Below are positions 27,974-39,126 of a stretch of DNA of 64,000 nt, in pieces (position 1 is the stretch's first letter; each line of letters starts with the position of its first letter). The notes under the pieces were generated by a model that was not told the origin of the DNA, made no database searches, and worked only from the letters and a program-made list of their open reading frames with translations. A program made the position numbers and the translations under genes. The DNA comes from Streptomyces sp. NBC_00576 (GTDB lineage Bacteria; Actinomycetota; Actinomycetes; Streptomycetales; Streptomycetaceae): contig NZ_CP107780.1 of assembly GCF_036345175.1 (NCBI RefSeq), positions 4,278,001 through 4,342,000 of the forward strand. Reading direction: 5' to 3'.

Positions 27974-28171
27974 CGAGCCACCCCCCAGTCCCCCCAATGG
28001 TTGTCCCTTCTGGATGCCCATTGGTCCGCACGGACGGGAGCCCCCCGGCTCCCCCCGCTTTCTATGCCCCCGGAAGCTACACGCTTGTTCGACGTTGCGC
28101 TTCCCCTACTGGAGAGAAGTGCCCCGGATCGCCGAAAATCCTCTCATTCGAGGGTGATGAGTAGTACGTGC

Positions 28172-28203
28172 ACGGCCCCGCCCCTGAGCAGGGACGGGGC
28201 CGT
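28172..28203 (-). terminator. Terminator of the PQQ membrane protein gene
   Basis: ACGGCCCCG (28172-28180) pairs with CGGGGCCGT (28195-28203), with an inner CCCT/AGGG extension across one mismatch. It lies directly downstream of the minus-strand PQQ gene ending at 28237. Confidence 0.75.
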
Positions 28204-28236
28204 CAACGGCAGCGGTCGGCGATCAGTCGATCGTGT

Positions 28237-29853
28237 TCACTTCGTGCCGTACGCGATCGCCAGGTACCGCTTCTCCCCCGTGCTGGAGGGCTTGCGGGCG
28301 TAGACCTGGGACATGTAGAGGCGGCCGTCGGCGTAGACGATCTCGGCGTAGTCCGGCTGCATGCTGGCCTCGACGTCGCGCACCGCCTTCGTCGCCGGGT
28401 TCTCCATCAGCTTCGTCTGCGCGAAGGAGCCGCCGTCGATGCTGACGACCTGGCCGCCCTTGTCGTAGGGCGGGCTCTTGTACGCGATCACGTTGCCGTC
28501 GTCCATGGTCAGCGGGGTGATGGTGTAGCGGTCGCCGGCGTCGGCCCGCTGACCGTCCTGCTTGCCGGTGGCGAGGTCGAAGGCGACGATCTCGTTGGTC
28601 TTGCTGTACTCGCCGGTGCCGTCGTGGTCCTCGGTCGGGAGGTACAGCTTGTCGTTGCCGACGGCCAGCTTGGTGCAGTACTCGATCCTGGTGATGCCCT
28701 CGCACTCGGCGGCGTACCTGTCGCCGGGTGCCGAGATCTTCGTACGCAGCTGTCCCGACTTGTTGTCGATGGAGAAGAAGTCCGAGATCCCGCTGCCGTC
28801 GCCCGCGGCGCGGTTGACGTCGGCTGCCACGACCAGCGGGTTCGTCGACACGATGCTGGCGTCCTCGATGCCCTTGGCCATCGCGTACTCGGAGAGCACC
28901 TTGCCGGAGACCGGGTCGATCGTCTGGATGCCCAGCTGCCGGGCGCCGTACGTCCCGCACTTGCGCACCGCGACCAGTTTCTCGCCGCCGCCATAGCCCG
29001 CGTCGTAACAGGTGTCGGCCGGTTTCGGGGCCCACAGGGACTTGCCGGTGATGTCGAAGGCGGCGCCTCCGCTGGTGCTGCCGACAGCGATCGTGTTCGC
29101 GCTGATCGTCACATTGTCGAGGTTGATCGCCTGGTCGCCGGACTTGACCGTCCGCGTCCACAGTTCCTTGCCCGCGTCGAGGTCGATCGCCGCGACCTGG
29201 CTGCAGCCGTGCGAGGGCTTGTCCTTGGTCGGCATGGCGGGCTCGTACACGACCGCCGTCCGGTGGTCGGCGGTCGTGTGGCGGCTCGCCGCGCACACCG
29301 GGCCGGGCAGCGGGACCGTCCAGAGCTTGGTGCCCTTCACGGGGTCGTATCCGACGATCTCGGCCCGGCCGCTCTTGGCGTACACCGTGTCGGTGAGCCA
29401 GGAGCCGACGACGGTGATGCTGTTCTCGTCGGCGCCGACGGCGGGCTCGGGGATCTGGAAGAGGACCTTGGAGGCGGTGTTTGCGGGCGCCTTGTCGGCG
29501 CCCTCGCCGCCGTCGGTTCCCCCTGTGGTGCCGGCGGTGCCGGCGGTGCTGTTCTTGTCGTCGCTCTGCCCGCCGGCCTGGTCGTCCTTGGCGGAGGAGT
29601 ACCAGACACCGCCCCCGATGATCAGCGCGATCGCGGCGACCGCAGAGACGATGATGACCGCCTGGGCGTTCAACTTCCTTTGCGGGGAAGGGGGTTGGGC
29701 TGGATAGACGGGTTGCGGCTGCTGCGGGTAACCGTACGGGGAGGGGGGCTGCTGCTGCTGGGCGTACGGGTTCGGGCCGCCCTGGGGATAGCCGTAGCCG
29801 GGAGGAGGCTGCGGGGGCTGGTTGGGCGGGGGCGGGGGCGGCGGCTGGGTCAT
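28237..29853 (-). CDS. Membrane-anchored PQQ-like propeller protein
   Basis: 538 aa. A proline/tyrosine/glutamine-rich cytoplasmic tail (1-58) is followed by one membrane helix (about 63-85), a Ser/Thr/Gly linker and an extracellular beta-propeller with repeats of the DLDAGKELWTR and DLATGKQDG type. Paired Cys in the propeller fit an exported domain. The Pro-rich tail resembles those of Streptomyces PQQ proteins and may bind a cytoplasmic partner. It lies 55 bp downstream of a paralogue with the same plan; the two are probably an operon. The ligand is unknown. Confidence 0.78.
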   Translation of the reverse strand: MTQPPPPPPPNQPPQPPPGYGYPQGGPNPYAQQQQPPSPYGYPQQPQPVYPAQPPSPQRKLNAQAVIIVSAVAAIALIIGGGVWYSSAKDDQAGGQSDDKNSTAGTAGTTGGTDGGEGADKAPANTASKVLFQIPEPAVGADENSITVVGSWLTDTVYAKSGRAEIVGYDPVKGTKLWTVPLPGPVCAASRHTTADHRTAVVYEPAMPTKDKPSHGCSQVAAIDLDAGKELWTRTVKSGDQAINLDNVTISANTIAVGSTSGGAAFDITGKSLWAPKPADTCYDAGYGGGEKLVAVRKCGTYGARQLGIQTIDPVSGKVLSEYAMAKGIEDASIVSTNPLVVAADVNRAAGDGSGISDFFSIDNKSGQLRTKISAPGDRYAAECEGITRIEYCTKLAVGNDKLYLPTEDHDGTGEYSKTNEIVAFDLATGKQDGQRADAGDRYTITPLTMDDGNVIAYKSPPYDKGGQVVSIDGGSFAQTKLMENPATKAVRDVEASMQPDYAEIVYADGRLYMSQVYARKPSSTGEKRYLAIAYGTK

Positions 29854-29908
29854 GACGTGGGTACCTCGGGAGCGGAGAGAAAGAAGAGTGGGACAGGGAA
29901 AGGGCGTG

Positions 29909-31735
29909 TTACTTGCCGAAGGCGAGCATCAGCTTCTCCTTCAGCTCGTCCCTGCCGCTCAGCCGGGTGGTGGAGAGATAGAAGCGGCCGTCGACCCAGT
30001 CGTACGCCTTGGAGTAGAAGCCGTTCTCGACGTCGGCGGCGGCTGCCGGGTTCTTCAGCAGCGTCGTCGGGGTGTGGCTGCCGCCGGTGACAGGGATCGA
30101 CACGACCTGACCGCCGGCGTCGTACGACGGCTCGACGTAGGCGATGAGCCGGCCGCCCTCGATCTTCAGCGGCAGCATGGACTCCGCGGCCGGTGACTTT
30201 ACGCGCCACTTCTCCTTACCGGTGGCGAGGTTGATGGCGACGATCTCGTTGGCGCCGGTGGTCGCCTCGGTCGGCAGGTAGATGGTCTCCGCGTCGGTGA
30301 CGACACCCTGGCAGCCCTGGAGGTCGCGTTCGAGGATCGCCCAGCCGCACACGGGGGCGAAGGACTCGTCGACGGAGACCTCGGACCGGAAGTTGCCGTC
30401 GGCCTTGAGCGTGGAGATGTTCCACGACTTCTTGTCCTTGTTGGTGAGGTAGAGGACGACAGGATCGACGGAGTACGTGCGCCCGACCGCCCAGCCCTTC
30501 GGAATGGGCCGGGTCCAGCGGGCCGCACCGGTCCTCGGGTCCAGCTCCTGCACCTCGTCGTGCTCGGTGGAGGTGGAGGCCCCGCAGGACGACACGACGA
30601 TCAGCCTGGCGCCGCCCGCGAAGGCGGCGGGGAAGCAGGCGGCCCCGTACCTCACCTTGTCGAACAGCTTGGTGCCGGTGTTCAGGTCGTACGCCGTGCC
30701 GGACTGCGAGCGCCCGACCATCAGGGTCGTCCCGGTGAGCGTCAGCTCGACGCTGAGCGCACTGTCGAACAGCGCCCCGTCGGCGACCTCGCCGCTCCAG
30801 CCCTTCGCCCCGGTGTTCACGTCGAGCACCTGGAGCTTGTTGCACTTGGCGCGCTCGCTGGCCCCGCTCATAAAGGCGACCACGATCTTGTCGTCGGCCG
30901 ACTTCTGCGGAGTGACGGCGCAGATCTTCTGCGGGAAGGTGATCGGCCCCCAGGCTGTGTCCCCGTTCCCGACGCGGAACGCGAACACCTCCTTGTACGC
31001 CGCCTTCACAGCCACCTTGTCGGTGATCCACATGCCGTTGGCGTCGGCACCGGAGGCGGGCGCGTCCGGCGCGTCCTTGGACCAGAGCACCTTCGACTCG
31101 CCGGCCTGGCGGCCCTCGTTCAGGTTGTCGGGGTCGGCGCCGGCTACGCCACCGCCGTCGTCGTCGCCGCCGCTGTCGTCACCAGGTTTGACGGGCCCGG
31201 AGGCGGGAGCGGAGAGGTCGGGTTCGGGGCCGGCTGCCGCGGGCTTCTTGTCGTCGCCACCACCGCTGGTCACGGCGTACACCGTGCCCCCGATGACGAG
31301 CAGCGCGGCGACGGCTGCCCCGAGCATCAGCGCGGGGCGCCCCTTGAAGCGGTTGCGGTTGCCGGAACCGCCGCCGGGCGGAAGCGGCGGCGGGGGCAGC
31401 GGGGCGCCGGGGAACTGAGGGGGCTGCTGACCGGGATAGCCGTATCCGGGGGCGGCGGGGGCGGGAGCGTACCCGTAGGGGCCGGGTTGGGCGCCGTACG
31501 GGCCGGACTGCTGGGCGTAGGGGCCGGGTTGCTGCGGAGGGCCGTAACCGGGCTGGGGCGCGGGCGGGGCCGGTGGCAGGGGCGGCGGACCCTGCGGGGG
31601 TGGCGGAGCCCCGTAGGGCACCGCCTGCGGTGCGCCCGGCGGCGGACCCTGGGGCACCTCCGGCGGCGGTCCGAAACCACCCTGGGACGGCCCCTGGGAC
31701 GGCCCCTGGGGTGGTTGGCTGGGCGGCTGGGTCAT
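29909..31735 (-). CDS. Paralogous membrane-anchored PQQ-like protein
   Basis: 608 aa, same plan as the downstream gene: a longer Pro/Gln/Gly/Tyr-rich tail (1-125), a membrane helix (about 137-157), an acidic Gly/Asp linker, then a propeller with DVNTGAKGW, DPRTGAARW and NLATGKEKWR repeats and a conserved KSPAAESMLPL region. Both end in a similar GRFYLST/GRLYMSQ strand. ATG 31735 has AAGGGGG at about 9 nt. It is probably a tandem duplicate that has diverged, perhaps binding a cell-wall or small-molecule signal. Confidence 0.78.
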   Translation of the reverse strand: MTQPPSQPPQGPSQGPSQGGFGPPPEVPQGPPPGAPQAVPYGAPPPPQGPPPLPPAPPAPQPGYGPPQQPGPYAQQSGPYGAQPGPYGYAPAPAAPGYGYPGQQPPQFPGAPLPPPPLPPGGGSGNRNRFKGRPALMLGAAVAALLVIGGTVYAVTSGGGDDKKPAAAGPEPDLSAPASGPVKPGDDSGGDDDGGGVAGADPDNLNEGRQAGESKVLWSKDAPDAPASGADANGMWITDKVAVKAAYKEVFAFRVGNGDTAWGPITFPQKICAVTPQKSADDKIVVAFMSGASERAKCNKLQVLDVNTGAKGWSGEVADGALFDSALSVELTLTGTTLMVGRSQSGTAYDLNTGTKLFDKVRYGAACFPAAFAGGARLIVVSSCGASTSTEHDEVQELDPRTGAARWTRPIPKGWAVGRTYSVDPVVLYLTNKDKKSWNISTLKADGNFRSEVSVDESFAPVCGWAILERDLQGCQGVVTDAETIYLPTEATTGANEIVAINLATGKEKWRVKSPAAESMLPLKIEGGRLIAYVEPSYDAGGQVVSIPVTGGSHTPTTLLKNPAAAADVENGFYSKAYDWVDGRFYLSTTRLSGRDELKEKLMLAFGK

Positions 31736-32000
31736 CAGCGCGTTCCCCCTTCAGCTGATTTTTAGCCACGCCCTGAGGTGCGCGAAGGGAACGGATTCCC
31801 GCTCACCAAGGCTCACTCAGGGAGTTCTCAGAGGGCTCTTTCTACCACTCCGTGGCCATCCCACACCGGACCGTATCCGCCCCTGCCCACCTCTGTTCCC
31901 AAGGGCGAACCGGCCCGTGATGCCACTGTTATGCGCGTTCACGTGCCCTTCACGCCACGTCTGCGAGCTTCACGTTTCGCACGGCTTCGAACGCGTTCGA

Positions 32001-33812
<1,812 letters not shown>

Positions 33813-34307
33813 TTTGCTCCTGAGGTGGGGTGGGTCGACCTTCCAGGGTAGTTGGTGGGGTGGGTGGGATTGGCGGGCGGATTCGCGGGGCCAGCGAAAC
33901 GGCACCGTGGGTGTGGTCCCACGTGCGCTTCCGCCCCCGCGAACCCGACCAGGCACGCGGGCGGGCAGGCGGGCGGACAGGCAGGCAGGCGGGCCGGCAG
34001 GGACCGCGTCGGCCGACTCCACTCCGTCCTACCCGGCGAGGACGGCTGCGGGGACGGCGGCCTGCGCGTGCCGGGACAGCCGGGCGTCGCAAAGGCCGGT
34101 GAGCGTCGGCCGCGTACCGGCTCAGCAGTTCCGGCTGCACGGCGAGGCCGCCGAGCAGGGCCGCGCCACCGCGGCGCTCCGCGTCGCAGTCCTGGGATGC
34201 GATTCCTCCCAGGCGTGAACGCCTGGGGTTCCTCGCAAGATCATGCCGAACTCCGCCGGTCGAGCCCGGGACGCACCTTCGTCCGCTCCAGCCACGTGCC
34301 GTCGATG
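33813..34307. other. 495-bp gap with repeats and decayed sequence
   Basis: No plausible complete gene. Included are a GGCGGGCAGGC-type low-complexity run (33955-33999) and an 8-bp perfect hairpin at 34208-34227. A minus-strand stretch 34030-34130 reads LLSRYAADAHR and then falls out of frame, as expected for a decayed gene tail. Confidence 0.5.
34208..34227. other. Hairpin resembling an IS200/IS605 transposon end
   Basis: CCCAGGCG (34208-34215), loop TGAA, CGCCTGGG (34220-34227), framed by GGAATC-like bases on the minus strand (GGGAGGAATCGCATCCCA). This resembles the right end of IS605/TnpB elements, where the hairpin belongs to the transposon end and RNA guide. No tnpB gene survives, so it would be a relic; tentative. 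Confidence 0.3.
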
Positions 34308-35366
34308 TCATGCGGCAGGCAGACGCGCCACATCGCCCATCGGCGGGTTGAGGCGAGCGAAGCCTTCCTGGCGTTGGTAGGGGAAGTACGGGTAGGCCGC
34401 TGGCCTGGTGCTCGCCTCGTTGAGTCTCGTCAGCTGGTCGGGAGTGAGCGTCCAGCCGACGGCGCCGAGGTTCTGGCGGAGCTGCTCCTCGTTGCGGGCG
34501 CCGATGATGACGGAGGAGACGGTTGGCCGCTGCAGCAGCCAGTTGATGGCGATCTGCGGAATTGCCTTGCCGGTCTCCTGCGCGATCTCGTCGAGGGCGT
34601 CGACCACGCGGTAGAGGTGTTCGTTCTCGACCGGCGGGCCGTAGTCCGCGGTGTGGTGCAGTCGGCTGCCGGCCGGCAGGGGCTGGTCGCGGCGGACCTT
34701 GCCGGTGAGCCGTCCCCAGCCGAGGGGGCTCCAGACGAGGGCTCCGAGGCCCTGATCCAGCCCGAGCGGCATCAGCTCCCATTCGTAGTCGCGGCCGATG
34801 AGGGAGTAGTAGACCTGGTGCGCGACGTAGCGCGGGTGGCCGTACCTCTCCGCGATCGAGAGGGACTTCATCGCCTGCCATCCGGAGAAGTTGGAGATGC
34901 CCAGGTAGCGGACCTTTCCCGCTCGTACGAGATCGTCGAGTGCGGACAGGGTCTCCTCGATCGGCGTGCCGGCGTCGAAGGCGTGCAGTTGGAACAGGTC
35001 GAGGTGGTCGGTGCCGAGCCGGCGCAGGGCGTCCTCGCACGCGGTGATCAGGCGCGACCGTGAGGAGCCCGCGTCGCCCGGGCCGTCGCCCATGGGCAGG
35101 CTGGTCTTGGTGGACACGATCACCTGGTCTCTGCGGCCTTTGATCGCTTCGCCCAGCACCTCCTCCGAGGCGCCGCCGGAGTAGACGTCGGCGGTGTCGA
35201 ACATGGTGATCCCGGCGTCCAGGCAGATGTCCACGAGGCGGCGTGCTTCTCTCGCGTCGGTGTTGCCCCAGGCGCCGAACAGCGGTCCCTGGCCGCCGAA
35301 GGTGCCGGCGCCGAAGCTCAGTGCGGGGACCTTCAGGCCGGATGCACCCAGTCGCCTGTATTCCAT
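34308..35366 (-). CDS. Aldo/keto reductase
   Basis: 352 aa NADPH-dependent TIM-barrel oxidoreductase. The catalytic tetrad is visible: Asp57 and Tyr62 in FDTADVYSGG, Lys87 in STKTS and His128 in LFQLHAFD. The cofactor segment SVIIGARNEEQL lies near the C-terminus. Start ATG 35366 is family-like. A TetR gene diverges across 110 bp containing a CTAATGG dyad, so this reductase is probably induced by the TetR ligand. Substrate unknown. Confidence 0.92.
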   Translation of the reverse strand: MEYRRLGASGLKVPALSFGAGTFGGQGPLFGAWGNTDAREARRLVDICLDAGITMFDTADVYSGGASEEVLGEAIKGRRDQVIVSTKTSLPMGDGPGDAGSSRSRLITACEDALRRLGTDHLDLFQLHAFDAGTPIEETLSALDDLVRAGKVRYLGISNFSGWQAMKSLSIAERYGHPRYVAHQVYYSLIGRDYEWELMPLGLDQGLGALVWSPLGWGRLTGKVRRDQPLPAGSRLHHTADYGPPVENEHLYRVVDALDEIAQETGKAIPQIAINWLLQRPTVSSVIIGARNEEQLRQNLGAVGWTLTPDQLTRLNEASTRPAAYPYFPYQRQEGFARLNPPMGDVARLPAA

Positions 35367-35399
35367 GACTGTTCCCTTCCCTCTCGTTGCCCGACCCCA

Positions 35400-35460
35400 C
35401 TAATGGCTCTACAGTTCCATTAGCGGTGGGCAGCAGCGTAGCAAGCCCCCGCCATTAATG
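35400..35460. promoter_or_regulatory. Candidate TetR operators between AKR and TetR
   Basis: CTAATGG (35400-35406) and CCATTAG (35417-35423) form a perfect dyad with a 10-bp spacer. The 8-bp palindrome CATTAATG (35453-35460) repeats the half-site 17 bp before the TetR start. The AT-rich repeated half-sites in this short divergent gap fit TetR binding. Confidence 0.6.
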
Positions 35461-35476
35461 AAACTGGAGTCCCTTT

Positions 35477-36094
35477 ATGGAGTTCGAGGGTGCTGACCCG
35501 GGGACCGTCCGTCCTGGCGGGCGTACGGCGCGGGTGCGGGCGGCGGTGCTGCGGGCGGCCGGGGACGCCTTGGCCGAGCAGGGCTTCGCCCACCTGGACC
35601 TCGCCGACGTCGCGCGCCGTGCCGAGGTGGGCAAGACCACCGTCTACCGCCGCTGGGGAACGGTGACCAACCTGGTGGCCGACTTGCTGCTGGACATGGC
35701 GGAGCAGTCGCTGCCACGGACCGAGACCGGCTCGCTGCTCGGCGACCTCAAGGCCAACGCCCGGCTCGTGCAGAGCACCTTGGCCGACCCTCGGCAGGGA
35801 TCACTGTTCAAGGCAGTGATCGCCGCCGCCACCTGCGAGGCGAAGACAGCCGAGGCCCTGCACCGCTTCTACGACATCCGCGTCAAGGAGTGGGCACCCT
35901 GCGTCCAGCAGGCCGTCGACCGGGGCGAGTTGCCTGAGGGCACCGATGTCCATGAGGTGATCCGCGCCGTCTCCGCCCCCCTCTACTACCGCCTGCTGAC
36001 CACCGACGACCGCCTCGACGAAGCCGCAGCAGACCAGGCCGCCGAGGCCGCCGCAGCCGCAGCGCGCGCGGGAGCATACGTGCGGGGCGTGTGA
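35477..36094 (+). CDS. TetR-family repressor
   Basis: 205 aa. The helix-turn-helix (about 20-65) is DLADVARRAEVGKTTVYRRWGT, followed by a C-terminal domain of the TetR_C type with WAPCVQQAVDRGELPEGTD. ATG 35477 begins 16 bp after the last palindrome half-site. It probably represses itself and the divergent aldo/keto reductase; the ligand is unknown. Confidence 0.9.
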   Translation: MEFEGADPGTVRPGGRTARVRAAVLRAAGDALAEQGFAHLDLADVARRAEVGKTTVYRRWGTVTNLVADLLLDMAEQSLPRTETGSLLGDLKANARLVQSTLADPRQGSLFKAVIAAATCEAKTAEALHRFYDIRVKEWAPCVQQAVDRGELPEGTDVHEVIRAVSAPLYYRLLTTDDRLDEAAADQAAEAAAAAARAGAYVRGV

Positions 36095-36140
36095 GGTCCC
36101 CGTGGCCCACTCCCATCCACAAGGACCCTCCGTACGAGGG

Positions 36141-38183
36141 CTACTCGCCCCGCTGCCGCGGAATCAGCGCCGCCGCCGGTGCCGGCGTCCGGCCGCCTCC
36201 GCCGTTCTCCGTCGCCGCCAGCTCGTGCTCGTGTTCATGCACCGGCATGTCGTCGCGCAGCAGGTTCTCCGGGATGAGGACGGCCGCGGTGACGCCGCCG
36301 TTCGGGGAGTTGCGGAGTTCGACGCGCAGGCCCTGGCGGGTCGCGAGGCGGTTCACCACGAACAGGCCGATCTGCTTGGCGTCGAGGAGGTCGACCTTCT
36401 CCGACTGGAGCTTGCGGTTGGCGTCGGCCATCGCGTCCTCGTTCATGCCGAAGCCGCTGTCCTCGACCTCGATGACGACACCGTCGCGCAGCCGGGCCGC
36501 GCGCAGCTGCACCTTGGTGCTGGGCGGGGAGAACGAGGCGGCGTTCTCGACGAGTTCGGCGAGGAGATGGATGACGTCGGCCACCGAGCCGCCGTTCAGG
36601 GAGACCCGGGGTACGGCCCAGATCTGGACCCTCGTCGCGTCCTCGATCTCGGCCACCGCCGCGCGCAGGGTGTCCGCCAGCGGGATCGGGTCCCGCCAGC
36701 CGCGGCCGGGCGCGATGCCGGACAGGATGAGGAGGCTCTCGGAGTGGCGGCGCATCCGGGTGGCGAGGTAGTCGACGCGGTACAGGTCCTGCAACTCGTC
36801 CTGGTCTCGCGGGCGTTGCTCCAGCCGGTCGAGGATGTCGAGCTGGCGGTGCAGCAGCACCTGGCTGCGGCGGGCGAGACTGACGTACACGCCGGAGATG
36901 CCGCTGAGGAGTTCGGCGCGCTCGGCGGCCGCCTTGAGCGCCGCCCGCTGTACGGCCGTCAACGCGGTGCCCACCTGGGCGAGTTCGTCCCCGGCGAGGC
37001 GTCGCATCGGGGCCTCGACGTCGATGTCGACGCCCTGCCCGGCGTGCAGGCGCCGCATGGCCTGCGGTAGCCGGCGGCCGGCGACTTCGAGGGCCGAGTT
37101 GCGCAGGTCGAGAAGCTCCACGATCAGTCCGCGCCCGACCGACACGGAGACGAGGAGGGACAGCAACACGCCTACCAGGCCCAGGACGACGGCGATTCCG
37201 GAGGCGCCGAGCGTGTCCCAGCCGAAGGGGTTCGCCTTGGCGGCGGCGGCCGTACCGGCCTCGGTCTCGGCCTTGGCGAGGGACCTCAGTACTGTGCTCG
37301 CGGAGTCGTCCCAGCCCCTCAACAGGCCGTCGGACACGGCCGATTCGCCGGGTCCGGCGCTGCGTACGCGATTCTCGATCGCCGCGAGCTGGTCGTAACT
37401 CCCGCTCTCCAGAAGCGTGTTGTACGCCTTCTGGTGCTCGGGCTTCAGATCGGCGACCGCCGGCTTCAGCAGGCCCCGCTGGACGGTGACCGCTCCGACG
37501 AACAGCGCGTACTGCTCGTCGGTGAGCTTCCCGGCCGCGCCGCCCGCCGCGAGGAGCGCCTGCTCCTGGGCCAAGGCCTCGCGGGCGCGGGAGAGTTCGA
37601 GGACGACGCGGGCCTCGGACGCGGTGGTCGTGCCCTTCTCCCCGGTGAGCGCGCCGGTGACGGCGAAGGCGTCCTCGACGATGCCGGTGTATGCCGTGTA
37701 CGCCGTGGACGCGATGGACTCAGCCTTCGTCGCGTTCTTGTTGCCGCCGCTCTGTGACGCGCGGAGCGCCGCGAGCCCCTTGGCGTCGTCGGTGAGTTTG
37801 TCGAGGCGGTCGGGCAGTGCGGAGTTGAGGAGCGCGGCGTCGGAGCTGGAGGAGTTGATGCCGGCGAGCAGGGCCTCGGTGGTGTTGTCGGTGGCTGCCT
37901 GGGTTCGCGTCAGGACGTCCGCGTCGCCAGACTTCGGGTCGGCGGCGTAGCGGGCGGAGACGGTGCGCTCGGTCTGTATCGCGGTGACGAAGTCGGCGAC
38001 CGGGGCGAGCAGTTCGGAGTTGACGTCCTTGGCCCGCTCGGCGTCACCGATGGTGGAGGCGGTGGTGACCGCGGCGAAGCTCCACAGAGCCATGAGGGAG
38101 ACGACGGGCAGCATCAGCAGGGCGACGATCTTCGCCCGGACGGATCTGGGGCGCAGTCGTTCGGAGGTGCGAGCCATACGCAT
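36141..38183 (-). CDS. NIT-domain sensor histidine kinase, orphan
   Basis: 680 aa. A first membrane helix (about 18-40) is followed by a long extracellular four-helix NIT domain (45-320, with FVTAIQTERTVSARYAADP), a second helix (327-350), HAMP and linker. The kinase core has RMRRHSESLLILSG with His480, the N-box ELVENAASFSPP (543-554) and EDSGFGM (574-580). Streptomyces kinases of this type usually sit first in conservons followed by roadblock, DUF742 and GTPase genes. None of those follow here. The C-terminal 40 aa are His/Glu- and Pro-rich. ATG 38183 is preferred; ATG 38177 is possible. Confidence 0.85.
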   Translation of the reverse strand: MRMARTSERLRPRSVRAKIVALLMLPVVSLMALWSFAAVTTASTIGDAERAKDVNSELLAPVADFVTAIQTERTVSARYAADPKSGDADVLTRTQAATDNTTEALLAGINSSSSDAALLNSALPDRLDKLTDDAKGLAALRASQSGGNKNATKAESIASTAYTAYTGIVEDAFAVTGALTGEKGTTTASEARVVLELSRAREALAQEQALLAAGGAAGKLTDEQYALFVGAVTVQRGLLKPAVADLKPEHQKAYNTLLESGSYDQLAAIENRVRSAGPGESAVSDGLLRGWDDSASTVLRSLAKAETEAGTAAAAKANPFGWDTLGASGIAVVLGLVGVLLSLLVSVSVGRGLIVELLDLRNSALEVAGRRLPQAMRRLHAGQGVDIDVEAPMRRLAGDELAQVGTALTAVQRAALKAAAERAELLSGISGVYVSLARRSQVLLHRQLDILDRLEQRPRDQDELQDLYRVDYLATRMRRHSESLLILSGIAPGRGWRDPIPLADTLRAAVAEIEDATRVQIWAVPRVSLNGGSVADVIHLLAELVENAASFSPPSTKVQLRAARLRDGVVIEVEDSGFGMNEDAMADANRKLQSEKVDLLDAKQIGLFVVNRLATRQGLRVELRNSPNGGVTAAVLIPENLLRDDMPVHEHEHELAATENGGGGRTPAPAAALIPRQRGE

Positions 38184-38220
38184 GGGGAACCTCGTTGCTC
38201 TTCTTGCTGTTTGGCCCGTC

Positions 38221-38330
38221 TGGGGGTCCCCCTCTGGGGGAGTTTGAGGACGAGCGCGTTCAGCGCGACACGGGGGTCTGGGGGCAGAGCCCTCAGTGGG
38301 GGTCCCCCCTCTGGGGGAGGGACGGGTAGG
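38221..38330. repeat. Streptomyces GAGTTTGAGGACGAG intergenic repeat
   Basis: TCCCCCTCTGGGGGA occurs twice (about 38228-38242 and 38303-38319) around GAGTTTGAGGACGAGCGCG and CGGGGGTCTGGGGGCAGAGC. This is a common Streptomyces intergenic repeat from memory. The hairpins would end the MHYT transcript coming from the right. Confidence 0.65.
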
Positions 38331-38346
38331 GGCGGCGGGGGCGAAA

Positions 38347-39126
38347 TCAGGCCGTGGACAGCTCGACCTCGCGGAGCAACTCCGCCGCGAACGCCGCTTC
38401 CTCCCGCTTCCCCGTCGGCGACAGCGCGACATACGCCGACGCCAGGAACAGGAACGACCCGAGCAGCACGGCCAACGGGAACAGGAACTCCGTCGACGTG
38501 GCCCCCGGCAACTCCGCGCTGCTGGGCGCGAGCGTGACCTCCACCGCGAACATCGCCGTGTAGTGCATGCTGCTCACCGCGAGCCCCATGACCAGCGCGG
38601 CGATCGTCGCAAGCACGGGCCCGCGCACGATCAGCGTGAGCGTCAGCGCGGCGGTCGCGGCGACGACGGCGATCGCGACGGAGGCGGCGACGAGCAGCGG
38701 GTCGTACGAGATGTCGCCGTGCAGGTTGAGCGCGTACATGCCGGCGTAGTGCATCGCGGCGACCCCGAGCCCCGTGCCGAGGCCGCCCAGGATGACCGAC
38801 CTGACGCGGGAGCGGCCGTACCCGGCGGTGAAGACACCGGCGGCGACGACGGCGATCGCGGCAACGAGGCTGAGGACGGTGAGCGGGACGTCGTAGCGGA
38901 TGGGGGTGCCCTCCACGCTGAAGCCCATCATCGCGACGAAGTGCATGGTCCAGATGCCGGACCCGATCGCGAACGAGGCCAGCGTCAGCCAGTTCCGCTT
39001 GGAGGCGCCGTCCGATTCCAACGCCCGTACGGTGCAGCGCAGTCCGAGCGCGGAGCCCAGACAGGCCATCGCGTAGGAGAGAACGGGGGTGACCCATCCG
39101 GCACTGAAGTGGTCCATGTGGCCCAT
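38347..39126 (-). CDS. MHYT-domain membrane protein
   Basis: 259 aa with about seven membrane helices. The three MHYT motifs occur as WTMHFVAMMG, AMHYAGMYAL and SSMHYTAMFAV, proposed to bind copper and sense oxygen, CO or NO. No signalling output domain is attached, as in several Streptomyces members. ATG 39126 follows AGAGGAAT. It lies upstream of the NIT-domain kinase on the same strand, 163 bp apart across terminator-like repeats, so they are probably separate units. Confidence 0.88.
   Translation of the reverse strand: MGHMDHFSAGWVTPVLSYAMACLGSALGLRCTVRALESDGASKRNWLTLASFAIGSGIWTMHFVAMMGFSVEGTPIRYDVPLTVLSLVAAIAVVAAGVFTAGYGRSRVRSVILGGLGTGLGVAAMHYAGMYALNLHGDISYDPLLVAASVAIAVVAATAALTLTLIVRGPVLATIAALVMGLAVSSMHYTAMFAVEVTLAPSSAELPGATSTEFLFPLAVLLGSFLFLASAYVALSPTGKREEAAFAAELLREVELSTA

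Noticed and set aside
28168..30090. 640-aa plus-strand frame over the PQQ gene
   Set aside because: Antisense shadow of the propeller; no start or domain.
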